Shown: one piece after another, positions 9,048-17,735 of the stretch | Numbering within the stretch: position 1 is the first letter of the stretch | Layout of the letters: every line of letters begins with the position of its first letter | Origin: Bog-532 sp963775825 | GTDB lineage: Bacteria; Actinomycetota; Actinomycetes; Streptosporangiales; Streptosporangiaceae | Assembly (NCBI GenBank): GCA_963775825.1 | Contig: CAVZKY010000043.1 | Location: 248,001 to 312,000 of the forward strand | Direction of reading: 5' to 3' | DNA length: 64,000 nt | Made by a program: the position numbers and the translations under genes | Notes under the pieces: generated by a model | What the model was told of the DNA's origin: nothing | Database searches by the model: none | The model's input: only the letters and a program-made list of their open reading frames with translations

Positions 9048-9605
9048 TCAACCGGGTGAATCCGGCAAGCGGTCTTGATCCTGCTCGGCCTCGTCCACCG
9101 CGTCCGGGAAGAGAAGGCCGCAGACCTCCAGATAGAGCTGCTCCGGATACGGGAGGAAATTAACGCTGCGCAGCGCTTGCTCCTGCTCGGCGGACTCGAC
9201 GATGAACTCGCCGTAGCCGAAGACGCGGCCCATGGCCGAGCGCTGGAAGCTCATGTCCGTTACCTTGGCCAGCGGCATCATCGCCACCTTGCGCACCACA
9301 AGCCCGTTGACCAGGATCATCCGCTTGTTTGTCACGGCGAAGTACGCGACCCGCCAGGCTGCCACCCGATACATTAAATACAGCAGGACGGGCAGGGGCG
9401 CTCCCCAGACGACCTCTGGGCGCACGGAGCGGCCGGTCAGTTTCCTGGCCGCCACCAGACCGCCGGAGACTAGGCCGGAGACCAGGATGAGCGGTCTGGC
9501 CAGCACCGCTGGATGCATGCGGACCGTAATGCACGAGCGTTCCTGCGGCAGCAGGTACCGGTTCACTGACGCTGGCACGCTCGCCGCTGGGCTTACCTGT
9601 CTCAT
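9048..9605 (-). CDS. PH-domain membrane protein (bPH2/YdbT-like)
   Basis: 185 residues. The ATG at 9605 follows GGGAGA. Two hydrophobic segments (about 36-54 and 66-84) are followed by the bacterial PH signature: YFAVTNKRMILVNGLVVRKV, then MMPLAKVTDMSFQRSAMGRV and FGYGEFIVESAEQEQALRSV. Proteins of this type sit in the membrane with the PH fold on the inner face; their function is not defined. An acidic tail (DEAEQDQDR) closes the protein. It stands alone. Confidence 0.85.
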   Translation of the reverse strand: MRQVSPAASVPASVNRYLLPQERSCITVRMHPAVLARPLILVSGLVSGGLVAARKLTGRSVRPEVVWGAPLPVLLYLMYRVAAWRVAYFAVTNKRMILVNGLVVRKVAMMPLAKVTDMSFQRSAMGRVFGYGEFIVESAEQEQALRSVNFLPYPEQLYLEVCGLLFPDAVDEAEQDQDRLPDSPG

Positions 9606-9858
9606 TCATTCTCCCGCGGGCTCGTACGGTAAGTGACGTCCCGAATGGCGACAAGAACGGTTCCCCGGACAAGCCCGTCGTATGGGAAGACGTCCATGCC
9701 CCATCCAGACATCATGACATGTAGCCATCAGATCTCGGCGAGCGCGGCAATCCCCAGCATTTGGGGCCTACGGCGGTCGGGGTTCGAGGGTGGACTTACC
9801 GGCCAGACCTGCCGGCAGGATCCGCAACTGGGGGTGCCGGCACCGGCGTGACCCGCGG

Positions 9859-10437
9859 CTACCAGGACGACGGCTGCGAGGAGGGGGCAGGCGCGGCGCG
9901 GAGTGCGGCGATGGTGTGCCTGGTCCATAGCAGGCTGGCGCGGTAGACCGCCAGGCCGTGGTCCAGGGCCAGGCCCGGGTGGCGATCGTCGAGCTGGGCG
10001 GTGGCCCCCGCGTATCGCTCCAGCCCCGCGGTGAACGCCGCGAGCGCGTCCTTGAGGTTGCCGAGGAAGCTGAGCACCTCCTCGCGTGAAGACGCGTGTT
10101 CCATCATGACGAAGCGCATGAGGTGCAACCCCAGGTCACGCGCGACCGTAGACACTTCAACGGGCGTGCGCAGCCAGGTCGCGTGGGCCGCCCGGCCGGC
10201 CTGGGTCGGCTCGTACACGCGGCGGTGCCTGGCCGACTCGCCGGTCCCGTCCCGTGCCTCTACCAGGCCCTTCGCTTCCAGGCGGCGCAACGCCGGATAG
10301 AGCGAACCGGAACTGGGCTGGTAGACGCCCATTGGAGTGGCGGCGAATGTCCGCTTCAGGTCGTAGCCGGAGGCCGGCGACAGGCAGACCAGGCCGATCA
10401 GTATGTGCTCGAACGGGGTGAGCTGTGGTTCGGCCAT
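9859..10437 (-). CDS. PadR-family transcriptional regulator
   Basis: 192 residues from the ATG at 10437; the frame extends to 10587 only through its own promoter. The winged helix is at about 5-85 (LTPFEHILIGLVCLSPASGY, SSGSLYPALRRLEAKGLVEA), and the C-terminal dimerisation domain follows (PadR_C-like helices to about 180). It represses by binding a palindrome, and a perfect one (10460-10480) lies 22 bases upstream of the start. The divergent membrane-protein gene at 10.7 kb shares this operator region and is the likely target together with padR itself. Ligand unknown. Confidence 0.92.
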   Translation of the reverse strand: MAEPQLTPFEHILIGLVCLSPASGYDLKRTFAATPMGVYQPSSGSLYPALRRLEAKGLVEARDGTGESARHRRVYEPTQAGRAAHATWLRTPVEVSTVARDLGLHLMRFVMMEHASSREEVLSFLGNLKDALAAFTAGLERYAGATAQLDDRHPGLALDHGLAVYRASLLWTRHTIAALRAAPAPSSQPSSW

Positions 10438-10459
10438 GATCAGCAATCTACCTTGCCTC

Positions 10460-10480
10460 CATAGGTCGAACCGACCTATG
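10460..10480. promoter_or_regulatory. Probable PadR operator
   Basis: CATAGGTCG-AAC-CGACCTATG is a perfect 9-base inverted repeat with a 3-base centre. It sits between the padR start and the divergent membrane-protein gene. Symmetry, length and position fit a PadR dimer site that controls both directions. Confidence 0.75.
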
Positions 10481-10644
10481 CTGCTAGGGAAGATAGCTGG
10501 GGCGCGCACCATTTCACCTGGCTCGGGGCAGCAGCGCTGGCCACGGCCAGACGAGGACAGGGATCCGCAGGCCAGCACGAAAGGCACTTGTCGTGGACGC
10601 GAGCCGCGATGTCAAGCCAACCGCAGGAACCAAGCCGGAGATAG

Positions 10645-11343
10645 CCGGCGCTCCGCTCCATCGCGAAAATCGTCATCATCGACGTCGCCGCACCATTGAT
10701 CGCGTACAGCCTGCTGCGCTCCGCCGGAATGAGCACGGTGACGGCTCTGGTGCTGAGCGGCGTGTTCCCCGCAGTGGGCGTGGCCATTGGCGTCATCCAG
10801 CACCGCCGTCTCGACGTCGTCGGCGCTCTGGTCCTAACCGGGATACTCGTCGGCACGGTGCTGGGCCTGATCACCCACAGCGCCAGGCTGGTGCTGATGG
10901 AGGGATCGGCGCCCACGGCCATATTCGGCGTGGCCTGCCTGGGCTCGCTGTGGACGCAGCGCCCGCTGATGTACGGCTTCGCCGTGGAGTTCATCGGCCC
11001 GGACACCGCTAAAGGCCGCGAGATGATCAGCCTCTGGCAATATGAGGGCTTCCGGCACATCTTCCGGATCATCACCGCCGTATGGGGCGTCGGTTTCCTG
11101 CTCGAAGCCGCGCTGCGGGTCGCCATCGTCTATAACACCTCGACCAGCACAGCCCTGTCCCTTTCCAAGGTCATGCCGTATATCTGGGCGGGCATCTTCA
11201 TCGCCTGGACGGTCGCCTACGGCAGATACCAGGAGAAAAAGGGCGAACCGATGATGGCCGCCGCCGCTGCCGTCGAGGGACCGGGAACGAGCGACCCCGA
11301 TCCTCAGCCAGCCGACGTCACGAGGACCGCCGACCAGGCATGA
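10645..11343 (+). CDS. VC0807-like integral membrane protein, 5' end uncertain
   Basis: The frame encodes about 215-232 residues with roughly six membrane helices (VTALVLSGVFPAVGVAIGVI, VVGALVLTGILVGTVLGLI, TAVWGVGFLLEAALRVAIVY and others) and RPLMYGFAVEF. This resembles the VC0807 family of unknown function. The only start codon inside the frame is a TTG at 10696, in the middle of the first helix. Family-like coding (RSIAKIVIIDVAAPLIAY) continues upstream to a stop at 10642. A GTG at 10593 in another frame gives a plausible N-terminus (VDASRDVKPTAGTKPEIAG). A one-base frameshift near 10640-10655 is therefore likely. Divergent from padR and presumably its target. Confidence 0.7.
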   Translation, partial: PALRSIAKIVIIDVAAPLIAYSLLRSAGMSTVTALVLSGVFPAVGVAIGVIQHRRLDVVGALVLTGILVGTVLGLITHSARLVLMEGSAPTAIFGVACLGSLWTQRPLMYGFAVEFIGPDTAKGREMISLWQYEGFRHIFRIITAVWGVGFLLEAALRVAIVYNTSTSTALSLSKVMPYIWAGIFIAWTVAYGRYQEKKGEPMMAAAAAVEGPGTSDPDPQPADVTRTADQA

Positions 11344-11842
11344 TACGGAAAATGCCCGGAGTCAGCCTGCGCTCAGGTCGCGCTCGTACCAGGTCCCTGG
11401 CTTGCCGCTGAGCTCGGCCGGGCCGATCGGCACGAAGCGGTTCTTGGCCAGCACCTTCTGGGAGGCGCCAAGAGAAGCGACAGGCACTGGCCTTTAGCCG
11501 CTGCCGCCTTGCCTGCCCTCCTGGTCTCGGACTGCGCAGACCCGGCCAGCCATGCCCCGGCTCAGTGCCGGCAAGCACCCAGCGGCCCGGAGCTTTGGAC
11601 TGCCGCCTGTCCTGGCGGCTGTTCATTGCTTTCGCGCAGTTCCGGCGGCGCGGGTAGTCCGGAGAGGGTCGTTGTTGGGTCGTTGGGTCGTTGGGTCGTT
11701 GGGTCCTTGGGTCCTTGGGCCGTTGGGCCATTGGGCCATTGGGCCATTGCCCCGGGGGACCGAGGGCCCGGGAACGGCTGCCGTATGTCGCTGGCGTGGC
11801 TGCTGCCCGTCCCGCGATGCTGCCCGCGAGGAGTGCGACGAG
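11344..11842. other. Intergenic with low-complexity repeat
   Basis: About 500 bases with no supportable gene. The open frames on both strands arise from the 8-base tandem repeat described separately. Confidence 0.5.
11675..11746. repeat. 8-bp tandem repeat, nine copies
   Basis: Nine consecutive 8-base units of TTGGGTCG type: three TTGGGTCG, two TTGGGTCC, one TTGGGCCG, three TTGGGCCA. The left half is homogeneous and the right half drifts stepwise, as expected from slippage. Units of 8 shift frame each time, so all three frames stay open on both strands. Confidence 0.9.
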
Positions 11843-12914
11843 ATGAGCATCAGTTACTACGACGCGCTGTCACCGGTCCGTGAGCCCGGGGCCGGCCTGC
11901 CCGGCGTGGTGGCCGGTATCCGGCTTCCCTACCGGGTGCTCGTGTCGATCAGCGTGCCCGCGGGCCGGATCGTCCTCGCATTCGTCTCCGATAACGCCCG
12001 GCTCAGCCGCATGTTCGCGGCCAACTGGGCTCCGGCCGGGACCGGTCAGCAGCCCGACGCCACGCTGTGCGCGCTGGCCCGGCCGGGCTCGCGGTTACGG
12101 GCTTGATGGCCGCTGGGACCAGGCGCGATGGTGGTCGCGGGAGCACAAGATGATGCTGGTCTTCGGATTTGGCTCCTACCGGCTGGCCAAGGTGTGCGTC
12201 CGGGGCATCTGCTCGGCCGTGAGCGGGGACGACGTGTTGTTCATGCATGGCTGTACCTTGAGCGTCGGCTCGGGGCCTGACCGGCGGGGTGTGGTGATCA
12301 CGGGGAGTTCGGGTGCGGGCAAGACCACGCTGGTGGCGGGGCTGCTGCGGCATCGTGAGTATCCGGTCGCGGTACTGAACGACGACTGGGGTGCGGTTTC
12401 GCTGCCTCGCGGGGATTCGGTCAGCACGGGGGAAACGATGCTGCACATGAAGACCGGGAGCGTGCTGGCCCTGCGTCCGGCCTTTTTCACCAGCGCGCCG
12501 GCGGGCTCCTACGCGCGCGATCTGTCCGAGCGGGACCGGGCCGCCCGGATGCTGGTGTCGCCGGAAAGTGTCTATGGGCCGGCCTGGAGCACCACGGCGA
12601 CGGTGGTGGAGCAGGTGGCCGTGGTGGTGCGGGAGCCTGCGGACTGGCTGCCGCCCGGCGGCAAAGGCGAGGCGGCCAGGGCGCTGGAGAGCGACGGTGA
12701 CGCGACCCTGATCCACCATCACGAGGCGTTCTTCAACGGATCCCTGATCCTGACGGCGGAACAGGATAGGTTGCGCGAGGAACGGCGCTACCGGCAGCTC
12801 CTTGATCGCACAACGGTGTCGTGGATAAATAACTGCGGTACACCCGAAGCCCTGGTGGACAACTTCATCTCCGCACTCATGAAATCAGGTAGATACAGTA
12901 CTCCGCCGGCTTGA
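11843..12914 (+). pseudogene. HprK-like P-loop ATP-binding protein, frameshifted
   Basis: Two overlapping frames make one protein. Frame A starts at the ATG at 11843 (MSISYYDALSPVREPGAGL) and runs to a stop at 12106. Frame B picks up near 12085-12100 (YGLDGRWDQARWWSREHKMM) and runs to 12914. The joined product of about 355 residues has FGFGSYRLAKVCVRGICSA, then a Walker A GSSGAGKTTLVAGLLRH and a Walker-B-like VAVLNDDWGAV. This is the pattern of HPr-kinase/PEP-carboxykinase-like ATPases often found in peptide-modification or sensory loci. A single base gained or lost near 12.09 kb explains the break. It could be a sequencing error. Confidence 0.72.
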
Positions 12915-12955
12915 CAGCTCGCGTGCGCTGTCCGCTTGATGCGTTACACGTCGGC

Positions 12956-13912
12956 TCAGGTTGATGCTCGACGCTCTTGCTCATGATCAGGCAGCTGGGT
13001 ATATACCTGAGAACCAGGCGGCCCGGGTTTCCGCTTCTCCCGAGGTGGCGGCATCCATGGCGCTACAGTCCCCCGATCTCCTTCTTTCAGCGCGAAGAAT
13101 TTGCCGTTGACCTCGAAGTCAACTGGGAGGTAGACGACTCGACGAAGGTTGTCCAGGAGGATTTCGATGATGAAGCCTGGATTTCCCCACTCCTCTTTCC
13201 ATCGCAGGTTGTTCAGGTAGAAACCGGGCAGGCGGCGGACCGAATTCGGGTGAATTGAATACCCCGGGCCGCCTTCCCATTCGATTGCGGTAATCCCGAT
13301 TGTGTCGACGATGTCAAGCACGGCCCAGTCATCAAGGAACCGGCGGTCAGATTCGGCCGTAAAAGCCATTGCGTTGAGTCGGACGATTACCCTTGGCTCC
13401 GTTGCGGGATAGTAACTGTCGTTCCATATCGCGATCCTCCCAGCGAGTTGCTTGGACTGCCTCGCCTGAAAGGCGCCGTTTTCGGACTTATCAGCCTGAA
13501 ATACTGGGTTATTCGGTTTTGACCACTCGCATGCGAGTTGAAGCCGCAATTCAGGCATGCCAGCTGTCACCATGAATGCGAGCAGCGTGACAAGCGCAGC
13601 GGCGACGCCCAGCAGAAGCGTGGCGCCCACGAGCACGTCCCCGGCGGCGGCCAGGCGGTCTGCGCTGTTCTCTTTGGAGGTCAGGGCCAGAGCGGTGAGG
13701 ATCGCACTGACTGGCACTATGATAACGATGGCAGCTCCGCCAATTCGGAGCAAGAAGCGACGTCGGGACACGGCATTGTTATGCCAGGGCTTAAGCAAGC
13801 GCCTAAGCCAGCGCTTAAGGATAGTTGGTTGCTGTTCGCCGCCGGGGTGCGGATACTCGGGGGGCTTTAGCACGGTCGGTAGTCGCTCAGGGGGCAGTTG
13901 CGCGTCAGCCAT
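12956..13912 (-). CDS. Two-helix membrane protein of unknown function
   Basis: 318 residues from the ATG at 13912; a GTG two codons upstream is possible. A Pro-rich N-terminus with a basic stretch (RRRFLLR) precedes two transmembrane helices, AAIVIIVPVSAILTALAL (about 60-78) and DVLVGATLLLGVAAALVTLL (about 93-112). A beta-rich domain of about 200 residues follows (LAGRIAIWNDSYYPATEPRV), ending in a Pro/Lys-rich tail. No family recognised. GC is lower than the neighbours. A cytoplasmic C-terminal domain is likely. Confidence 0.7.
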   Translation of the reverse strand: MADAQLPPERLPTVLKPPEYPHPGGEQQPTILKRWLRRLLKPWHNNAVSRRRFLLRIGGAAIVIIVPVSAILTALALTSKENSADRLAAAGDVLVGATLLLGVAAALVTLLAFMVTAGMPELRLQLACEWSKPNNPVFQADKSENGAFQARQSKQLAGRIAIWNDSYYPATEPRVIVRLNAMAFTAESDRRFLDDWAVLDIVDTIGITAIEWEGGPGYSIHPNSVRRLPGFYLNNLRWKEEWGNPGFIIEILLDNLRRVVYLPVDFEVNGKFFALKEGDRGTVAPWMPPPREKRKPGPPGSQVYTQLPDHEQERRAST

Positions 13913-14209
13913 GAACACACGCTACCCCCGAGACCGTCCCCGGAACGTTACCCTCGGTTCGGCACCATAGAAAGGACATCGCCTGATCCGACTTAGCTCT
14001 ACAGATCGGTGGGTAGGCGCGCAGTTATTAAAGAGACCCCTGCATTGCCGGCACTCCGGCAGCCCTCGGTCGGTTCCATATGCGTTGAACAGACACTGGT
14101 CGCCTGGCTCGGGCACCTCAAGGCCGCCGCCGAATCCAACGGCTGACTGCGGTCAACTAAAGGGCAATCAGGAATGCCGACTCAGCGACGCTGGACATCC
14201 GGTATGCGG

Positions 14210-14659
14210 TCAGGAGATCGCGGCCGTCACCAGCTCGGCCACTTTCTTCTCCACCATGGGGCTCCACTTCTTCAGCGCATACGACACCGGCCACACATCG
14301 CCGTCGTCAAGGTTCGCCGCGTCCTGGAAGCCCAGTGTCGAGTAGCGGTAGTTGAACTTGCCCGCGTTCTGGAAGAAGACGACGACCTTGCCGTCCGCGT
14401 TCGCGTAAGCGGGCATCCCGTACCAGGTCTTCGGGGACAACTCGGGGGCGGTCGCGGTTACTGTCAGATGCACGCGCTCGGCTAGCGCACGATCCTCCGG
14501 TGCCATCTCCGCGATGCTGTCGAGGACCGCCTGCAGGCCGTCGGCCTTCTTGGCACCCTTCTTGCCCTCGGCGCGCAACTCGGCGGCGCGCTTCTTCATC
14601 GCGGCACGTTCCTCGGCGCTGAAACCATCGGATTCGGTCTTGGCATTCTTCGCGGGCAT
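14210..14659 (-). CDS. DUF1801/YdhG-like protein
   Basis: 149 residues. The ATG at 14659 (MPAKNAK) follows GAAGGGA by about 8 bases, although the frame opens earlier. The Lys/Ala-rich N-terminal half is predicted helical. The C-terminal half has the DUF1801 core: KTWYGMPAYANADGKVVVFF, then YRYSTLGFQDAANLDDGDVW. The fold is known from the YdhG/iron-chaperone-like group, but the bacterial role is not settled. Stands alone between the membrane protein gene and vapBC. Confidence 0.88.
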   Translation of the reverse strand: MPAKNAKTESDGFSAEERAAMKKRAAELRAEGKKGAKKADGLQAVLDSIAEMAPEDRALAERVHLTVTATAPELSPKTWYGMPAYANADGKVVVFFQNAGKFNYRYSTLGFQDAANLDDGDVWPVSYALKKWSPMVEKKVAELVTAAIS

Positions 14660-14801
14660 TCCCGGACTTCCCTTCTTGACGCTCATCGGCTCGGTATCTT
14701 TCGGCCTTCCACCGAAGGCTAGGCCCGACCACAGCGCGGCGCTTCTCGATTCCTGATGGATCGGGGCCCAGCCTGGACGCTCGATCCGCAGCGCCGACAT
14801 G

Positions 14802-14826
14802 ATCATACTCAGGGTATGATTCGAGT
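14802..14826 (+). promoter_or_regulatory. vapB promoter with overlapping operator
   Basis: ATCATAC-TCAGG-GTATGAT (14802-14820) is a perfect 7-base inverted repeat. Its right arm contains a -10-like TATGAT at 14815-14820, six bases before the ATG at 14827, and there is no ribosome site. The layout fits a leaderless transcript whose promoter is covered by the autoregulating antitoxin complex. Confidence 0.6.
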
Positions 14827-15069
14827 ATGAGTGACAGGAAATCGCGCCTCACCATCACGGTGGATCCCGACCTCAGCACCTACGCTGAACGTCTCGTCGA
14901 GTCCGGTCACGCCGCGTCCGTGTCCGCGGCCTTCAACGAGGCGATGGCCGAGAAGGTTTACCGCGATCGCCGCCGCCGGGGCCTGTGGAAGGCCAAAGGT
15001 GACCAGGCAGATCCGGGCCGCGTCGCTCGCATGATGACGCACGTCGACCGCCAGCTTGCCGGTGAGTGA
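14827..15069 (+). CDS. Antitoxin, VapB-like (ribbon-helix-helix)
   Basis: 80 residues. The N-terminus (RKSRLTITVDPDLSTYAERLV, about 4-24) is the beta-strand and first helix of a ribbon-helix-helix DNA-binding fold. Next comes SAAFNEAMAEKVYRDRRRRG, then a C-terminal segment that should wrap the toxin. It overlaps the PIN gene downstream by a few bases. As in other VapBC modules it should neutralise the RNase and repress the operon through the palindrome that overlaps its promoter. The ATG lies directly after a -10-like box, so the mRNA is probably leaderless. Confidence 0.85.
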   Translation: MSDRKSRLTITVDPDLSTYAERLVESGHAASVSAAFNEAMAEKVYRDRRRRGLWKAKGDQADPGRVARMMTHVDRQLAGE

Positions 15070-15505
15070 GGCCACTGGCCCGCCATTCGTGCTCGATACG
15101 AGCGTCGTCACGGCTGTTGCGCGCGGAGACCCCGACATCATCGGCCTGATCCAGGGATATGACGCCCGCGGCCAGCTGCTAGTCGTCCCGGCCCTGGCCA
15201 TCGCGGGAGCGGCACTGGAGGTACGCGGCGAGGAAGCAGATGATCTCCTCGGCGGCCTTGAGCTCCTGGATAATCTCACCATTGCCCCAGTGCGCGGCAC
15301 CGAGCAAGCCGCCAGGCTGGCCGACATTATCGCGAGAACAGGTTTTGATCCGTGGGACGCTCATGCCGCCGCGATCGCGGACGTGGCAATCTACCCGATC
15401 CTCACTCTGGACGCCGCTATATGGCGGCAACCCTTCGCAGATCTTGGTGAGCTTCTGCACATCGTCGAAATTTCCGACCCAGGTGAGCGCGAGCCCGAAG
15501 AATAG
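15062..15505 (+). CDS. PIN-domain ribonuclease toxin, VapC-like
   Basis: 147 residues from the GTG at 15062, which overlaps the antitoxin end by 8 bases; a TTG at 15056 is an alternative. The PIN acidic residues are visible: FVLDTSVV (about 10-17), the mid-protein EVRGEEAD, FDPWDAHAAAIAD (about 100-112) and LTLDAAIW (about 118-125). It should be a Mg-dependent RNase inhibited by the upstream antitoxin. The gene ends one base before a partial duplication of the gene at 18.9 kb begins, so the module appears to have been joined to that repeat. Confidence 0.85.
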   Translation: MSEATGPPFVLDTSVVTAVARGDPDIIGLIQGYDARGQLLVVPALAIAGAALEVRGEEADDLLGGLELLDNLTIAPVRGTEQAARLADIIARTGFDPWDAHAAAIADVAIYPILTLDAAIWRQPFADLGELLHIVEISDPGEREPEE

Positions 15506-15782
15506 TGCTGGGACACGCCGCCGGCGGGCTCGCGCTGTTCGGCGGCTCGATCCTCGCCGCCGCCATAGCTGTCACGCTCGCGGGCATGAGCGGGACGCGG
15601 CACCTGCGCAAACTGCTGTCCGGGGGCAGCTTCGGCGTCGTGCAACTGGACGGCAGCCAGTACACCGGCGTCGCAGAGCCAGTCGCAGAGCCAACGGGCA
15701 GCGACTTCACCGGCGTCGTGCGGCTGGACCGCAGCCAGTACACCGAAGTTCGCTGATCTGCCAGCGCGACCCACACAACGTC
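15506..15782 (+). repeat. 277-bp direct repeat, copy 1 (5'-truncated gene copy)
   Basis: Matches 18999-19275 without gaps and with about 12 mismatches by my reading. It carries the last 83 codons of the membrane protein gene at 18872-19249 but lacks the first 43, and it starts directly after the vapC stop. A GTG at 15505 could serve as start, but there is no promoter or ribosome site, so I treat it as a truncated pseudogene copy. Confidence 0.9.
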
Positions 15783-15881
15783 GTCGTAGGCCGCACCCGG
15801 GCCGTCCCGCAACAGTCCGGCCTTCGGCAGGAGACGATCGGCAGCGGGCATGGCCCGGGAGCCGCCACCGCGGAGGACCGA

Positions 15882-16478
15882 TCAGCGCTGGACTGTGTAG
15901 TGCAGGTGCAGCACGCGGTCGCCCTGGACCACCTGGTCGGGATCGTCGAGGAGGACGGTGCCGGCGTGGCTGCCGAAGAAGCGCACCCCTTCACCCAGAA
16001 CCACCGGGGCGACGTCCATCGCGATCTCGTCGACCAGTCCTGCCGAGAACGCCTGCCCGCCGAGGTCGCCGGCGGTCACGCAGACGAGACCGTCGCCGGC
16101 GAGCCTTGTGGCGAGCGCGATGCCCGCCTCGACCGACCCGGCGGTGTGGAAGGGCGCGTCCGGGTGGTCGGCGAGCCAGGCCTCCGGCAATGGCCGGTGG
16201 GTGACAACGACCAGCTCGTCTCCGGCGGCCGGGTCGCCGTCCCAGCCGTTCGTGGTGTCAAACAGGTGGCGGCCGATCACCGTCACCTTGACGGCGTCCC
16301 AGAAGGGCTGGACGTAATCCGCGGACCCCTGCGAGACGTGGAACGTCCAGCCGCTCGCCCTGGCGGACACCTCGGTATCTCCGTTGCCGTACCAGTCGAA
16401 CAACGGCCCGACCGTATCATCGGGATAGGCGATGTAGCCGTCCACCGACACGACCGCCTGCATGACAACCCTGGCCAT
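15882..16478 (-). CDS. Dihydrofolate-reductase-like protein (RibD C-terminal family)
   Basis: 198 residues with the family N-terminus VVMQAVVSVDGYIAYPDDTV, the NADPH-site pattern VTVIGRHLFDTTNGWDGDPA, and the C-terminal VDEIAMDVAPVVLGEGVRFF. The start follows GGAGCGGAG. Actinobacteria carry many such NADPH-dependent reductases outside folate and riboflavin operons; the substrate is unknown. It lies inside the segment bracketed by the 277-bp repeats. Confidence 0.9.
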   Translation of the reverse strand: MARVVMQAVVSVDGYIAYPDDTVGPLFDWYGNGDTEVSARASGWTFHVSQGSADYVQPFWDAVKVTVIGRHLFDTTNGWDGDPAAGDELVVVTHRPLPEAWLADHPDAPFHTAGSVEAGIALATRLAGDGLVCVTAGDLGGQAFSAGLVDEIAMDVAPVVLGEGVRFFGSHAGTVLLDDPDQVVQGDRVLHLHYTVQR

Positions 16479-16507
16479 CTCCGCTCCTCAGCCGAACGTC
16501 GGAACGA

Positions 16508-16690
16508 TTACATGCACCGGTTGACGAGGATATCCAGCTTGCTCGCCGGCTCGATGATCCGGGCCAGCACCAGCTGACCGAACACCTCGTCGCCGCCGCT
16601 GGCCTCGTCAAAGCCCAGGACCCGGTAGGCATGCTCCAGGGCATCGGCCAGGCCGAGCAGTCCTGGATAGCGGAGTAGAACTGCCATAGG
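16508..16690 (-). pseudogene. Fragment of an IS1634-type transposase N-terminus
   Basis: Minus-strand frame contains DALEHAYRVLGFDEASGGDE and VFGQLVLARIIEPASKLD, which is the conserved N-terminal segment of IS1634/IS4-like transposases. It ends abruptly after LDILVNRCM and has no catalytic part. The 3' part was lost, probably when flanking DNA recombined. Confidence 0.7.
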
Positions 16691-16855
16691 AAGTTCCACA
16701 TCAGGCCGTTCACCGCGAGGTGCTCGGGAATGATACGCGGGCTCAACGCAAAGCCCGCCGTCTATCCAGCCGAGCAGGTGATGACGCAAGACGGCACCCT
16801 ATCCAGCTAACCCGGCACACTTGGAGCGAGATGGTCCTCGACGAAGGAGCCGGCC

Positions 16856-17602
16856 ATGTGGCGCGCTGCGCTAGATCCTGCCATGGATGAGGTCATAGGG
16901 GTCCTAGGTGAGTGTGAGCATCTGCTGCTCCATTTCCACGGGCCGGTCTGCGACATGCCTGCGGGGTCCGGTAGTGATGTCACCAGCCAGCTGCGCGGAT
17001 TGCTGGCCAGCCACGGCGTCGCGCCGCCGCACCCGGCCGATGCCGCCATCAGCCCCTACGACATCCTGCGCTTCATCCTGACCGCCTGCCCTCAGCTGGC
17101 CGGCCCGGCTGAGGCTGAGGTCGCCGCGTACGAGGTCCGGGCCGCCGCGGTGGCCCGGCCTGCCGTGGGCATCCGGACCCTGCTGCACGGCCCGGCGCAG
17201 GTCACCATCATCGGCAACGCATGCCCGGCCGCGATAAGCAGCTACCTCGCGCGCCTTTACCCGCGCGAGCGCGACCGGGTGCGGCTGGTCATCGCGCGGC
17301 TTGGCGCCGACCCGGCCATCCTGGAGCCCACCCCCATCCCGGTCCTGCAGGCCGCTCAGCTCCTGGGGGTGCCGGCCTCGGCGTGCGCCGTGGTGGCCAG
17401 CACCCCGGCTGACATCCGCAGCGCCCGCCTGGCCGGCGCCCGCACCATCGGCTACGCCCGCGACCCCGCCACCCGCCAGCGCCTGACCGACGCCGGCGCT
17501 GAAGCGGCCACTGATGGCATTACCGAGCTCGCGGGCCGCGCCTATCTGGCTGCTGCAATCCGACGGCGAGCCGCCCGGCAGCAAGCGACCGCCAGGCGGT
17601 GA
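16856..17602 (+). CDS. HAD-superfamily protein lacking catalytic aspartates
   Basis: 248 residues; GAAGGAG precedes the ATG. It aligns by motif with actinobacterial HAD phosphatases of the LLDFDGPVC type, but motif I reads LLLHFHGPVC (about 23-32): both Asp positions, nucleophile and acid/base, are His (codons CAT and CAC). Motif II is VTIIGNACPAAI. Motif IV, normally GDSxxD, reads ASTPADI, so one metal-binding Asp is also gone. Other HAD features remain (LGVPASACAVV, ARLAGARTIGYARDP). It is probably a non-catalytic pseudo-phosphatase or a drifting gene. No clear partner. Confidence 0.78.
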   Translation: MWRAALDPAMDEVIGVLGECEHLLLHFHGPVCDMPAGSGSDVTSQLRGLLASHGVAPPHPADAAISPYDILRFILTACPQLAGPAEAEVAAYEVRAAAVARPAVGIRTLLHGPAQVTIIGNACPAAISSYLARLYPRERDRVRLVIARLGADPAILEPTPIPVLQAAQLLGVPASACAVVASTPADIRSARLAGARTIGYARDPATRQRLTDAGAEAATDGITELAGRAYLAAAIRRRAARQQATARR

Positions 17603-17735
17603 GGCAGGCCCACCGGAGCACGACACCGCTGGACGCTCGCAAGGACAGCATCGGCGGCCGCGCCCCCGGGGAAAGCGCCCCAACCCGCTGGCGAACCAGC
17701 CTTCGCAAGGTCGAGCCGCTTCGGAGCGGGCGGAG

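Noticed and set aside
15505..15756. Intact small membrane gene after vapC
   Set aside because: It is the 5'-truncated copy of the gene at 18.9 kb, without its own promoter or ribosome site.
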